Source of the DNA: VAZQ01 sp963771845
GTDB lineage: Bacteria > Pseudomonadota > Alphaproteobacteria > Rhizobiales > Xanthobacteraceae
Direction: 5' to 3'
Length of the DNA stretch: 64,000 bases
Assembly: GCA_963771845.1 (NCBI GenBank)
Contig: CAVYVC010000021.1
Span: 124,001-188,000, forward strand
Part shown: positions 51,380 through 60,084 of the stretch, piece after piece
Layout of the letters: each line of letters opens with the position of its first letter
Position numbering within the stretch: position 1 is the first letter of the stretch
The notes under the pieces: generated by a model
Told to the model about the DNA's origin: nothing
What the model saw: only the letters and a program-made list of their open reading frames with translations
Database searches by the model: none
Program-made: the position numbers and the translations under genes

Positions 51380-53557
51380 CTACGCCTTTCCCGGAATGGC
51401 GAGTGCCTTGCGGTCGATCGGCAGCCGGCGCAATGCCACGCCGGTCGCCGCGTAGATCGCGTTGCGCAAGGCAGGCGGCCCGGCGGTTGCACCGGTTTCG
51501 CCGATGCCGCCGGGATCCTCGCCGCTCTTGATGACGTGAACGTCGATCTTTGGCACTTCGTCGATGCGCAGCATGCGATAATCATTGAAGTTCGATTGCC
51601 GGACGCGGCCGCGCTCGATCGTGATTTCGCCGAACAACGCGGCTGTCAGCCCGAAGATCAGCCCGCCTTGCAGTTGCGCAATGATGGTATCGGGATTGAC
51701 GGCAATTCCGGTATCGACGGCCGACGTCACCCGTCGCAGATGCACGTCGCCGTGCTCATCAACCTCGGCTTCGACGACAGTGGCAATGAAGCTGCCGAAC
51801 GACGGCTGCGCACAAACACCGCGACCGGTCCGTGGTGGCAGCGGCTGACCCCAGCCGGATTTCTCCGCAACGAGTTGGAGCGCCGCCTTCAGTCGCGGCG
51901 TCTTCTCGAGCATACCGATGCGGAACGCGATCGGATCGGCACCGGCTTTTCGAGCCAATTCATCCATGAAGCATTCAGTAGCAAAGACATTATTGTTTGG
52001 TCCGACGCCGCGCCAGAATCCGGTCGGCACCGCCGGCGGCTCGGCGCGGACATACTCGACCTGGAAATTTGGAATGTCATAGGGATTGTCAACCGCGCTA
52101 TCGACCGCGTCGATATCGATGCCGTTCTGGAAGGCGGGCGGCAGCCAGCGCGCCATGATCGATGAACCGGCTATGCGATATTTCCAGGCGACAATCTTGC
52201 CGCCGGATAAAGTGGCCGAAATCACGTCGCGATAAACCGGCCGATAAATGTCGTGCTGGATGTCCTCCTCGCGGGTCCAGACGACTTTGACCGGCCCATC
52301 GACGTTTTTGCCGATGCGCACGGCAGCGGCCACCATGTCGGCTTCGAGCCGACGTCCGAAACCACCGCCCAGAAGGTGGTTGTGCGCCGTCACCTTGTCG
52401 AGCGGAAGACCGGCGGCATTTGCAGCATATTCCTGTACCCGCGAGAGCACTTGCGTGCCGGTCCACACCTCGCAGGCTCCGGGCGTGACGTGGACCGTGC
52501 AATTGAGCGGTTCCATCGGCGCATGCGCCAAAAACGGCAGCTCGTATTCGGCATCGACCCTTTCACCCTGGGTCAGGCCCTTGGCGATGTCGCCGACAGA
52601 TTTTGCGACCACGCCGTCTTTTTTGCTTGCCGCGCGCAAATGGTTCCAAATGTCGCTGGAATTTATTTTTGCATTCGGGCCTTCGTTCCATTTGATGACA
52701 AGCGCATCGAGCCCTTTTTTGGCGGCCCACATGTGATCGCCGACGACTGCAACGAGATCATCGAGCACCACGACCTGCTGAACGCCCGGAACCTTTTTGG
52801 CGGCGCTGTCATCGACGTGCGCGACTTTGCCGCCAAACACGGGACACTGGGCGAGCGTCGCAAACTTCATCCCGGGCAACATCGCATCGATACCGTAAAC
52901 GACCTTGCCGTCGGTCTTGCCGGGCGTATCGAACCGCTTGAGCGGCTTGCCAATCAGCGCGAAATCCTTGGGGTCCTTCACCGGTGGATCCTGCGGGGCG
53001 GGCTGACTGCTCGCGCCATCGATCAGGTCGCCGTAACTCGCCGAGCGTCGGCTCGGTGCATGACTGACCACGCCATTCGCGGCCGTGCAGCTGCCCGGTT
53101 CGACTTGCCATTGTTGTGCCGCCGCCTGGATGAGCATGAGCCGCGCCGCGGCTCCCGCTGTGCGCAACGGCTTCCAGAACGCGCGAATGGAATTGGAATT
53201 GCCGGTGACCTGAATGCCAAACACTGGATTGCCATAGAGCTTGTCGTCAGGCGGTGCGTGCGCCAGCGCCACTTTGGTGAAATCAGCGTCGAGTTCCTCG
53301 GCAAGAATCATCGCGACCGCCGTGTATACGCCCTGCCCCATCTCGACCTGCGGCATCACCAGCGTTGTCTGTCCGGAACGATCGATGCGGATGAAAGCAT
53401 TGGGCGCAAACTTGCCCACCGTGCTGTCGGGCGGCTGCTCCGGCTCGTTGACTGCGCGCGCCGGGAGACGAAAGCCGAGCACAAAGCCTCCGGCCAGACC
53501 AACTTGCAGGACGGCACGCCGTGAAGGAGAGCGGGCAAGATGCTCAACGGAAGACAT
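51380..53557 (-). CDS. Molybdopterin hydroxylase large subunit (IorB-like)
   Basis: A 725-residue protein. A twin-arginine signal (SPSRRAVLQVGLAGGFVLGF) starts it. QVEMGQGVYTAVAMILAEEL and GNPVFGIQVTGNSNSIRAFW are molybdopterin contacts, HNHLLGGGFGRRLEADMVAA and GFWRGVGPNNNVFATECFMD are core motifs, and GEDPGGIGETGATAGPPALR carries the catalytic Glu. The family includes isoquinoline 1-oxidoreductase and membrane aldehyde dehydrogenases. ATG 53557 has AGGAGG 6 bases upstream. Tat export places it in the periplasm with its Fe-S partner. Substrate: an N-heteroaromatic or an aldehyde. Confidence 0.9.
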   Translation of the reverse strand: MSSVEHLARSPSRRAVLQVGLAGGFVLGFRLPARAVNEPEQPPDSTVGKFAPNAFIRIDRSGQTTLVMPQVEMGQGVYTAVAMILAEELDADFTKVALAHAPPDDKLYGNPVFGIQVTGNSNSIRAFWKPLRTAGAAARLMLIQAAAQQWQVEPGSCTAANGVVSHAPSRRSASYGDLIDGASSQPAPQDPPVKDPKDFALIGKPLKRFDTPGKTDGKVVYGIDAMLPGMKFATLAQCPVFGGKVAHVDDSAAKKVPGVQQVVVLDDLVAVVGDHMWAAKKGLDALVIKWNEGPNAKINSSDIWNHLRAASKKDGVVAKSVGDIAKGLTQGERVDAEYELPFLAHAPMEPLNCTVHVTPGACEVWTGTQVLSRVQEYAANAAGLPLDKVTAHNHLLGGGFGRRLEADMVAAAVRIGKNVDGPVKVVWTREEDIQHDIYRPVYRDVISATLSGGKIVAWKYRIAGSSIMARWLPPAFQNGIDIDAVDSAVDNPYDIPNFQVEYVRAEPPAVPTGFWRGVGPNNNVFATECFMDELARKAGADPIAFRIGMLEKTPRLKAALQLVAEKSGWGQPLPPRTGRGVCAQPSFGSFIATVVEAEVDEHGDVHLRRVTSAVDTGIAVNPDTIIAQLQGGLIFGLTAALFGEITIERGRVRQSNFNDYRMLRIDEVPKIDVHVIKSGEDPGGIGETGATAGPPALRNAIYAATGVALRRLPIDRKALAIPGKA

Positions 53558-53567
53558 CGACAGCCTC

Positions 53568-54026
53568 CTACGTCTGTCCGTCACCGGCGGCGCGCTTGAT
53601 CGCTTCACGGATGCGGACATAGGTGCCGCAGCGGCAGATGTTGCCTGCCATGGCAGCGTCGATGTCCGAATCATCAGGATGTGGCGTGGTAGCGAGCAAC
53701 GCTGCCGCCGACATGATCTGACCAGATTGGCAATAGCCGCACTGGATCACTTCCAGGTCCAACCAAGCCTTCTGCACCCTCGCGCCGGTCGGCGTGGCGC
53801 CGACGCCCTCGATCGTGGTGATGGCTCGATTGCCGATCGCGCCGACGGGCAGGAGACAAGAACGGACAGGTTTGCCATCGATATGCACTGTGCAGGCGCC
53901 ACATTGCGCGATGCCGCAGCCGAATTTAGTGCCGGTCATGCCGAGCACATCGCGCAGCACCCAAAGCAGCGGCATGTCACCGGGCCCATCGAAGGTTTGG
54001 TTTTCACCGTTGATATTCAGATTCAT
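53568..54026 (-). CDS. 2Fe-2S small subunit of molybdenum hydroxylase (IorA-like)
   Basis: A 152-residue protein with a plant-type ferredoxin domain (FGCGIAQCGACTVHIDGKPV with the Cys cluster) and a helical 2Fe-2S domain (IQCGYCQSGQIMSAAALLA and GNICRCGTYVRIREAIKRA). These relay electrons from the molybdenum centre. It has no signal of its own and must be co-exported with the Tat-bearing large subunit, 10 bases downstream. ATG 54026 is preceded by GGAGG; a TTG at 54032 is in frame. Confidence 0.95.
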   Translation of the reverse strand: MNLNINGENQTFDGPGDMPLLWVLRDVLGMTGTKFGCGIAQCGACTVHIDGKPVRSCLLPVGAIGNRAITTIEGVGATPTGARVQKAWLDLEVIQCGYCQSGQIMSAAALLATTPHPDDSDIDAAMAGNICRCGTYVRIREAIKRAAGDGQT

Positions 54027-54050
54027 CTCCAAGAACCTCCGCCCCGTGGC

Positions 54051-54170
54051 CTACTTCGCTGCCACAGCTTTTTTTTTCGATGGCCCTGCCACTTCGCGCG
54101 CCTGCGAAAGAAAGATGGCGTGGCTGCCAGGCAGTTCGATGCTTTTTTTTTGATTGCGCTCGTTTCCCAT
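54051..54170 (-). CDS. Possible 39-residue protein with two A9 tracts
   Basis: A short minus-strand frame from ATG 54170 reads MGNERNQKKSIELPGSHAIF then LSQAREVAGPSKKKAVAAK and a TAG at 54051. Both KK/KKK stretches are coded by runs of nine A, which invites transcriptional slippage. It ends 24 bases before the IorA start, so it could be the first gene of that operon or a leader. Ribosome-binding sequence is weak. The lysine-rich text looks protein-like, but length limits certainty. Confidence 0.35.
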   Translation of the reverse strand: MGNERNQKKSIELPGSHAIFLSQAREVAGPSKKKAVAAK

Positions 54171-54580
54171 GACGCTCAAGATCGGACCCCGCTAAAGCCA
54201 CAACCACTGCGATCGCCTGAGTGTCGATGGCTTGGAGGATACGGTGCGACGTGCGTGACATAGCGAGCCTTCCAACCCATGCCATTGCCGATTTGCTTGG
54301 CCAATCAGGGCGATTCGCTTAAAAGCGGGTAGGCTTTGTATGTGTTGTCCCAACAAAGGACGGCCGACGAACTCATTCAACGGCATTTAGTTCCATCTGT
54401 TGCCGCAGCTCAGGCTTTGCAATAATGCATTTCGGCAAAAGGACTAATTGTACTGCGTCATAAACCAAACTGCGCCGTCATTCCGGGGCCGCGAGCGTAG
54501 CGAGCGGAGCCCGGATCCATAACCACAGGCTGTGTGGTGAGACGGGGGCGTGACATCATCGCCTGGGGTTATGGATTCCG

Positions 54581-56588
54581 GTAGCGTCAGGAGAGCAGGA
54601 GAGGAGGACGATCGTGAAAACGAGCTGAAACCTTTCGTAGCGGTCCAGAGGGTTCGACTCCCTCCCGGCAAAGGCGCAGCCCGCCAGCCGGAAGTGAGCC
54701 TTGCACGTGTGCGGCAACGTCACGCGTGAAGCGTATGGTAGCAGGTGCTGAAGCTGCGGGTTAGCCCCGAAATCATTTTCGCTGAAGCCTTCGTAGTCCG
54801 GAATGCGGGGGCAGCATCGACGTGGCCGTCACTGGCGAGGGCACGTTGGTTCGACCGGGGTCCTGGAACGGAGCAGAGGCACGGGATGGATCGTCTGAAG
54901 ACCTGAGAGATCCCATTCGCGTCCACGTGAGAGAACCGGAGCAGGGCAGCCGGCAACAAGAGGCCCCGGCCTGGAGGAGACCTCCGCTCCTTCAGGAGCG
55001 CTACGGCGGGACACGAACAAGGAGGATCGCGTGGGCGGCGGAAGCGAACCAATAAGTGACCGTTGATACGCGGGTGGGAAGTCGTAGCGCCTTCATAGTA
55101 CCGACGAGAGCGGGGAACTGGGCTCACTGGGACCCGATGGAGGGAAGGGAGGCGTCGTGAGAGAGAACCATTGCCGGGAAACACGGGAGGGGACATGAAC
55201 CTCACGAACCTGTACACGAAACGACAATGGATAGCCGAACTGGCGAGAGCGAAGCCGAAGAAGGTGCTGTTCTCGCTGCACCACGTTATCGATCTGGAAT
55301 GGATGCTGAAGGCCTACCGGCTGACCCGCAAGGATGGAGCGACTGGCATCGACGGTATTACGGCGAAGGAATATGAAGCGAATCTGCAGGCCAATCTCTT
55401 GGATCTGCTCAATCGCATCAAGTCCGGTAGCTACAAAGCACCGCCAGTGCGCAGAACCTACATCCCGAAGGCAGACGGCTCAAAGCGGTCGCTCGGCATT
55501 CCGACCTTTGAAGACAAGGTGGCGCAGCGGGCGATTGTCATGGTTCTGGCGGCCATCTACGAGCAGGACTTCATGCCTTGCTCGTATGGCTTCCGACCAC
55601 GACGCTCAGCCCATGAGGTGCTGCGCAAACTGCACGGCGCCATCACGTGGCAAGGACAGCACTGGGTGCTGGATGTCGATATACGCAAGTATTTTGACAG
55701 TATTCCACACTCCCAACTTCGGGCGTTCCTCGACCAGCGAGTAACGGATGGCGTGATCCGACGGATGATCGACAAGTGGCTGAAAGCAGGGGTCCTGGAA
55801 GATGGACTCCTGCGCCTTGCGACTGAAGGTACCCCGCAAGGTGGTGTCATCTCACCAATGCTCTCGAACATCTTCCTGCACCATGTGCTGGACGAATGGT
55901 TCGAGGCAGAGGTGCGACCCCGCATGCTGGGAGAGTGTACGTTGGTGCGCTTTGCCGATGACTTCGTGATGACGTTCAAGAACCACCGTGACGCCAAACG
56001 GGTTCTGGAAGTGTTGGGGAAACGGCTTGCACGGTATGGGCTCACGCTGCATCCCGACAAGACCCGGTTCGTCGACTTCCGCCCCGAGCGCAAAGGTGGC
56101 ACGCATCCGGACTGCGCCGAACCACCGTTCGACTTTCTTGGCTTCACCCACACCTGGGCGAAATCACTGAAGGGGCAGAACGTGGTACGGCAACGGACGG
56201 CCAAAAGCCGGCTCGCTCGCGCGCTGCTCGGGGTAAAGGAGTGGTGTCGGTTCAACCGCCACCTGCCGATCCTCGATCAGCACAAGCGGCTGTCTGAGAA
56301 GCTGGTAGGTCACTATGCCTGCTACGGTATCACGGGGAACAGCCGGCAACTCGCAACCTACGCTCATCAGATCAAAAGGGTGTGGAGGAAGTGGCTGGAA
56401 CGGCGGACGCGCTCGGAGCCTCTCTCATGGGAGCGGTTCTCTGCCTTCCTCGCCCGCCATCCCCTCCCGCGACCTCGCATCGTCCATCAGTACGCCACCT
56501 TTAGCCAGGCTCTCTCATGAAGAACCGGAAGCGGTAATCCTGCACGTCCGGGTCCGTGGGGGGTGAGGGTGGTAACATCCTCATCTAC
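54581..56588 (+). mobile_element. Group II intron (boundaries approximate)
   Basis: A structured RNA surrounding an intron reverse transcriptase. At the 3' end, GAACCGGAAGCGG...CACGTCCGGGTCC (about 56522-56560) has the form of domain V, then GAGGGTGG...CATCCTCATC (about 56568-56585) of domain VI, and the sequence ends in an AC at 56587-56588. The 5' end is placed by where the host repeat text breaks (GGATTCCG | GTAGCG); no standard GTGYG was seen there, so the start may differ by tens of bases. A tRNA-T-arm-like stretch near 54650-54665 is part of the intron RNA, not a tRNA. Confidence 0.75.
55195..56520 (+). CDS. ltrA: Group II intron reverse transcriptase/maturase
   Basis: A 441-residue intron-encoded protein. 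RT motifs run in order: KDGATGIDGITAKEYE, RRTYIPKADGSKRSLGIPTF, PCSYGFRPRRSAHE, VLDVDIRKYFDSIPH, GTPQGGVISPMLSNIFLHHV and the catalytic VRFADDFVM. LGFTHTWAK then precedes the maturase (X) region. The protein ends after RPRIVHQYATFSQALS without an HNH endonuclease, which fits introns that retrohome without second-strand cleavage. ATG 55195 is preceded by GGGAGGGG. Function: splicing and mobility of the host intron. All motifs are intact, so the intron may be active. Confidence 0.95.
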   Translation: MNLTNLYTKRQWIAELARAKPKKVLFSLHHVIDLEWMLKAYRLTRKDGATGIDGITAKEYEANLQANLLDLLNRIKSGSYKAPPVRRTYIPKADGSKRSLGIPTFEDKVAQRAIVMVLAAIYEQDFMPCSYGFRPRRSAHEVLRKLHGAITWQGQHWVLDVDIRKYFDSIPHSQLRAFLDQRVTDGVIRRMIDKWLKAGVLEDGLLRLATEGTPQGGVISPMLSNIFLHHVLDEWFEAEVRPRMLGECTLVRFADDFVMTFKNHRDAKRVLEVLGKRLARYGLTLHPDKTRFVDFRPERKGGTHPDCAEPPFDFLGFTHTWAKSLKGQNVVRQRTAKSRLARALLGVKEWCRFNRHLPILDQHKRLSEKLVGHYACYGITGNSRQLATYAHQIKRVWRKWLERRTRSEPLSWERFSAFLARHPLPRPRIVHQYATFSQALS

Positions 56589-56801
56589 CCGGCGTGCGCA
56601 GGCAGTCGGCAGGGCCGACTTGCCTGCGCCCCGGAATGACGTCGAGGTGTTTATGACGCAGTACAGCTAAAGCGTTTGCCGACCTTTTCAGTCAATCGGA
56701 AGCGCGAGCCCAACGGCATCCGGCGGGCGACAATATGGCCTAGCACGGCACTCAGCCATTCAACCGTCTCATTGGCCCGGTTGGCCACTTAAGCCGCCGG
56801 C

Positions 56802-57773
56802 TTAGCGATTGAACCAGACCGTCATGCCCGGCTCGAGGCCGCTCGCATCGCCCTGCGAATCGAAGCGCAGGCGCAGCGTATTGAGATCGTGGTCGCCGAC
56901 CGCGCGCTCGGCCTGCCAGGTCGCGAACGACCCGAGCGGCAGCAGCTCGGTGACGACGGCCGGCATCATTGGCTGCGCGCCTGATCGCGCGACACCGACC
57001 GCTGCTCCAACCTTTAGGCCATGCAGCAGATCTTCCCGCGCGTTGAACGAAAACCAGCGCTTGCCGGTCTCGTCGACCACGAGCACCGGCTGCCCGGCGC
57101 TGACGTTCTCGCCCACCTCGGCGACGATCACGCTGACGATGCCGTCGGCCGGCGCATGCAGGCTGGTCTTGGCGAGCCTTCGCTCAAGCACTGCGAGCGC
57201 GGCCGCCGCGGCCTTGACCTGCGCGTCCGCGATGGCGCGCTCCTCCTGCGTCGGCCCGGCAACCGCCGCGGCGTGGTTAGCTTCCGCCTCGGCCACGTCG
57301 GCGCGCGCAGCCGCCGCATCGTTCTCGGCCTGATCCAGCGCTTGCTGCGTGGCAGTATCGCTGCGCGCCAGGTCAGCGGTGCGGGTGAGCTGTTGCTGTG
57401 CGTATTCGAGCCGTGATTTTGCCTTGGCGATCTCCGCCGCCAGCGCTGCGATCTCCTCGGCGCGCACGCCGGCGTAGACGTGATCGCGCTGTGCCGAAGC
57501 GGCGGCAAGCGCCGCGCGCGCCTGTACCACTGCCGCGCTCAGCTCGAGCGCGGAAAGCTCGGCCACCACATCGCCAGCGCGGACGCGGTCACCCTTGTGG
57601 ACCTTGATCGTGGCGAGCTGCCCACCCACTTCGGGCGCTACGCGGACTTGGGTAGCGCGCACGACGCCGACGATGGGCGCGGCCTCGCCGCGCGGCCACA
57701 GCAGGTATGCGCCTGCGCCCGCGGCAAGGACAACCAGACCAAGCGCAACAAGCCTTCGGGTGCGGCTAGCCAT
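56802..57773 (-). CDS. HlyD-type membrane fusion protein (second of pair)
   Basis: A 323-residue periplasmic adaptor. An N-terminal membrane anchor (RLVALGLVVLAAGAGAYLLW) precedes the first lipoyl half (VRVAPEVGGQLATIKVHKGD), a long coiled-coil hairpin rich in Ala, Glu and Gln, the second lipoyl half (LAKTSLHAPADGIVSVIVAE) and a beta-barrel ending GLEPGMTVWFNR. I chose ATG 57773, which overlaps the permease stop by 8 bases; the open frame up to 57950 is antisense to the permease. It is the last gene of an HlyD/ABC-2/HlyD operon. Confidence 0.85.
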   Translation of the reverse strand: MASRTRRLVALGLVVLAAGAGAYLLWPRGEAAPIVGVVRATQVRVAPEVGGQLATIKVHKGDRVRAGDVVAELSALELSAAVVQARAALAAASAQRDHVYAGVRAEEIAALAAEIAKAKSRLEYAQQQLTRTADLARSDTATQQALDQAENDAAAARADVAEAEANHAAAVAGPTQEERAIADAQVKAAAAALAVLERRLAKTSLHAPADGIVSVIVAEVGENVSAGQPVLVVDETGKRWFSFNAREDLLHGLKVGAAVGVARSGAQPMMPAVVTELLPLGSFATWQAERAVGDHDLNTLRLRFDSQGDASGLEPGMTVWFNR

Positions 57774-60084
57774 GCACTTGTCTCCGTTTGACGATAAAAG
57801 CCGAAATCGCAGCGAGCGCGAAATAGACGATGGCCTGCCCCCACAGCCCGCGCCAGTCACGCGCCACTTCCCACAGCGTTGCGCCGAGCTGATCGATGCG
57901 CACCATCCCGTCGATGGCCAGATCCGAAGGAAACATGTAACCCGCGGCAAGGACCGGCTTGGGGATTGCTTCGCGCGGCCAGGAAAACCCGGCCAGGAAG
58001 AACTGCGGGAGGCTAGTGGCGAGGAAGATGAGCGTCGGCGTCTCAGGACGTTCGAACCAGGCGCCCACTGCCTGGCCCATGAAGCTCGTTGCCAGCACGA
58101 ACACCGACGCCAGCGCGAGCACTTGCAAGGGCTGGCCGAGCGTGGAAAAGCCGTAGAGCCGCGGCAGCACGATGAAGTAGAGCGCGAGCGCGGGCAAATA
58201 GATGGTCAGATGGGCGATGCCGCGTCCGAGCACGCCCGCAACCGCGCCGCTCCTGGCTTCTCTCAGCGTACCGACCGTCAGCATTGCCGCGCCAATCAGC
58301 AGCATCTGCTGCAGGATCAATACGAAGGCTGCCGGCACGATGTAGCTGGCATAGCCGCCAACCGGATTGAAGATCGGCTGCAGCAGGATGTCAGCCGGGC
58401 TCAAGGATGCGAGCGCAGCTTTGAACAGGCTGCCGTCGTGGCGCGCGCCGCCGGCGGCAAGGTCGGACGACAACGTATCGATCGCGACCGCGATGCCGCT
58501 GCTCATCGTTCTGAACATGAAGAAGTAGGTGGCGTCGGCATAGATCGGAAGGCGCACGGTCGTGCCCTTGAGCACGTCGCGCTCCGTCCCCGGCGGAATC
58601 CCGACCACGGCGAAAGCCTCGCCGCGGTCGACCGTCGCGCGCGCCTCAGCGAGCGTATCGGCGCGGACGACCACCTTGACTGCACCGCTCGCGTCCAGCG
58701 TTTGCACGATGCGGCGGCTGAGTTCGCTCAGATCGTTGTCAACGACCGCAATCGGGATCTTGCGCAGGATCTGGTTGAGATAGGGTTGCGGGTAATAGAG
58801 CCCATAAACCAGCGGCGCCAGCACCAGCATGATAAAGGCGCCACGGTTCCCAAGCACGCGCCGCCATTCGGCTGTAAAGGCTCCGCCGATGGCGCGGGGC
58901 GCTGCGTAGGCCGCCGCCGCGTCGGGTAGCGGCGCCGCCCGCGTCGTGCTTGCGGCCATCGCGCGCAAGCGAAGGAAGGCGAGCAGCGCATAGAGCGCGG
59001 CCAGCCCGGCGAGCATGGCAAACGGGCGTGCTGAACCGGCTAGCGGCAGCCCGCGCTCCGCCTGGCCCAACAGCACCGCCATATACCAGCGCAGCGGCAG
59101 GATCGCACCCCAGGACAGCGCGAACGCATTCATTCCCAGCGCCGGGAATCCCACCCCCGCGTATCCGAATGCCGGCGAGACGACGAGACCGGTGAGGCCG
59201 AGGCCGGTCGCGAGGTCGCGCACCAAAAGCTGCAACAGCGCTCCGACCGCCAGGTAGCCGATGATCAGCAGCGAAGCTGCAACGGCCATCATCAGCAGAT
59301 CGCCCTTGAAGGGCACCCCGAGCCATCCCTCCAGAATGAGCGGCATCGACAGCATCATGAGAAAAAAAATCCCGAACAGGGGCGCAAGCTTGCCGGCAAG
59401 CGCGACGATCGGGTTGCCACCGGCGCACGCGAGCCAGCTGCGCATGCTGCGCCGGCGAAACTCGGAGCCGACCGCATAGCCGGCGGCGATGGCGATGACC
59501 ACGTGCAGGACCATCGGCAGCAGCGCGCGCAACAGGAACTGCGCGTAATTCCGCGCCGGGTTGACCAGCACAATCGTCTCCGCGACCAGCGCGCCGATGC
59601 GTGACGGCTTCGGCGCCGTGCGGGCTGCCGCGAGGCTCACCGCGGCCGCGAGGCTGTCGCTCAAACTGGACGAAGCAATGCCTGCAGCGGTGAGGAACTG
59701 CTGGTTATAGAAGGCAACAACCTGCGGTCGCCGTTCCGCTTTCAGGTCGCGTTCGAACCTGTCTGGCACGTAGACGGCACCAATGGCCTCCCCGGATCGT
59801 ATCGCGCGCACGGCCGATGCGAGATCGCTGGCACGTTCCGCGATGCTGAGGCCCGGCGATGCCGCCACCTGCTCAATAAAAACCCGCGAGGTGTCCGAGC
59901 GATCCGCGTCCACGACCACAACACCGAGCCCGCGGATCACTGAATGACTGAATACCGCGGTCAGAGTCACGAAGGCGAACAGCGGCACGCCGAAGATCAA
60001 GATCAGCGCCGCACGGTCATGCAGCAGCCAGCGCAATTCGCGTCTGGCGACCAGCAGGAATCCGGGCTTGGCCGGGGGCTTCAT
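57766..60084 (-). CDS. Double ABC-2 permease (two fused halves)
   Basis: A 772-residue membrane protein made of two ABC-2 type halves. Each has an N-terminal helix, a large periplasmic domain and a block of five to six helices: the first starts RRELRWLLHDRAALILIFGV and contains GALLQLLVRDLATGLGLTGL; the second starts RRVLGNRGAFIMLVLAPLVY and contains FNPVGGYASYIVPAAFVLIL. This is the YhhJ/YbhR type of exporter permease. ATG 60084 overlaps the upstream HlyD stop (ATGA). No ATP-binding protein gene is in the operon, so energy must come from a component encoded elsewhere. Confidence 0.85.
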   Translation of the reverse strand: MKPPAKPGFLLVARRELRWLLHDRAALILIFGVPLFAFVTLTAVFSHSVIRGLGVVVVDADRSDTSRVFIEQVAASPGLSIAERASDLASAVRAIRSGEAIGAVYVPDRFERDLKAERRPQVVAFYNQQFLTAAGIASSSLSDSLAAAVSLAAARTAPKPSRIGALVAETIVLVNPARNYAQFLLRALLPMVLHVVIAIAAGYAVGSEFRRRSMRSWLACAGGNPIVALAGKLAPLFGIFFLMMLSMPLILEGWLGVPFKGDLLMMAVAASLLIIGYLAVGALLQLLVRDLATGLGLTGLVVSPAFGYAGVGFPALGMNAFALSWGAILPLRWYMAVLLGQAERGLPLAGSARPFAMLAGLAALYALLAFLRLRAMAASTTRAAPLPDAAAAYAAPRAIGGAFTAEWRRVLGNRGAFIMLVLAPLVYGLYYPQPYLNQILRKIPIAVVDNDLSELSRRIVQTLDASGAVKVVVRADTLAEARATVDRGEAFAVVGIPPGTERDVLKGTTVRLPIYADATYFFMFRTMSSGIAVAIDTLSSDLAAGGARHDGSLFKAALASLSPADILLQPIFNPVGGYASYIVPAAFVLILQQMLLIGAAMLTVGTLREARSGAVAGVLGRGIAHLTIYLPALALYFIVLPRLYGFSTLGQPLQVLALASVFVLATSFMGQAVGAWFERPETPTLIFLATSLPQFFLAGFSWPREAIPKPVLAAGYMFPSDLAIDGMVRIDQLGATLWEVARDWRGLWGQAIVYFALAAISAFIVKRRQVHG

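Larger units (their letters stand above)
54449..56665. mobile_element. Palindromic element with terminal inverted repeats, split by a group II intron
   Basis: TGTACTGCGTCATAAAC at 54449-54465 is exactly complementary to GTTTATGACGCAGTACA at 56649-56665; inside it CGTCATTCCGGGGC at 54476-54489 pairs with GCCCCGGAATGACG at 56628-56641. Without the 2.0 kb intron the element would be about 210 bases, the size of a miniature inverted-repeat element. The GTCATTCCGGGGC wording is common in Bradyrhizobium-type intergenic repeats. No target-site duplication was identified. The 54171-54448 stretch before it holds nothing I can name. Confidence 0.7.

Noticed and set aside
54640..54670. A tRNA T-arm-like stretch (GAGGGTTCGACTCCCTCC)
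   Set aside because: No D arm, anticodon arm or acceptor partner lies upstream at tRNA distance, and it is within the group II intron RNA.
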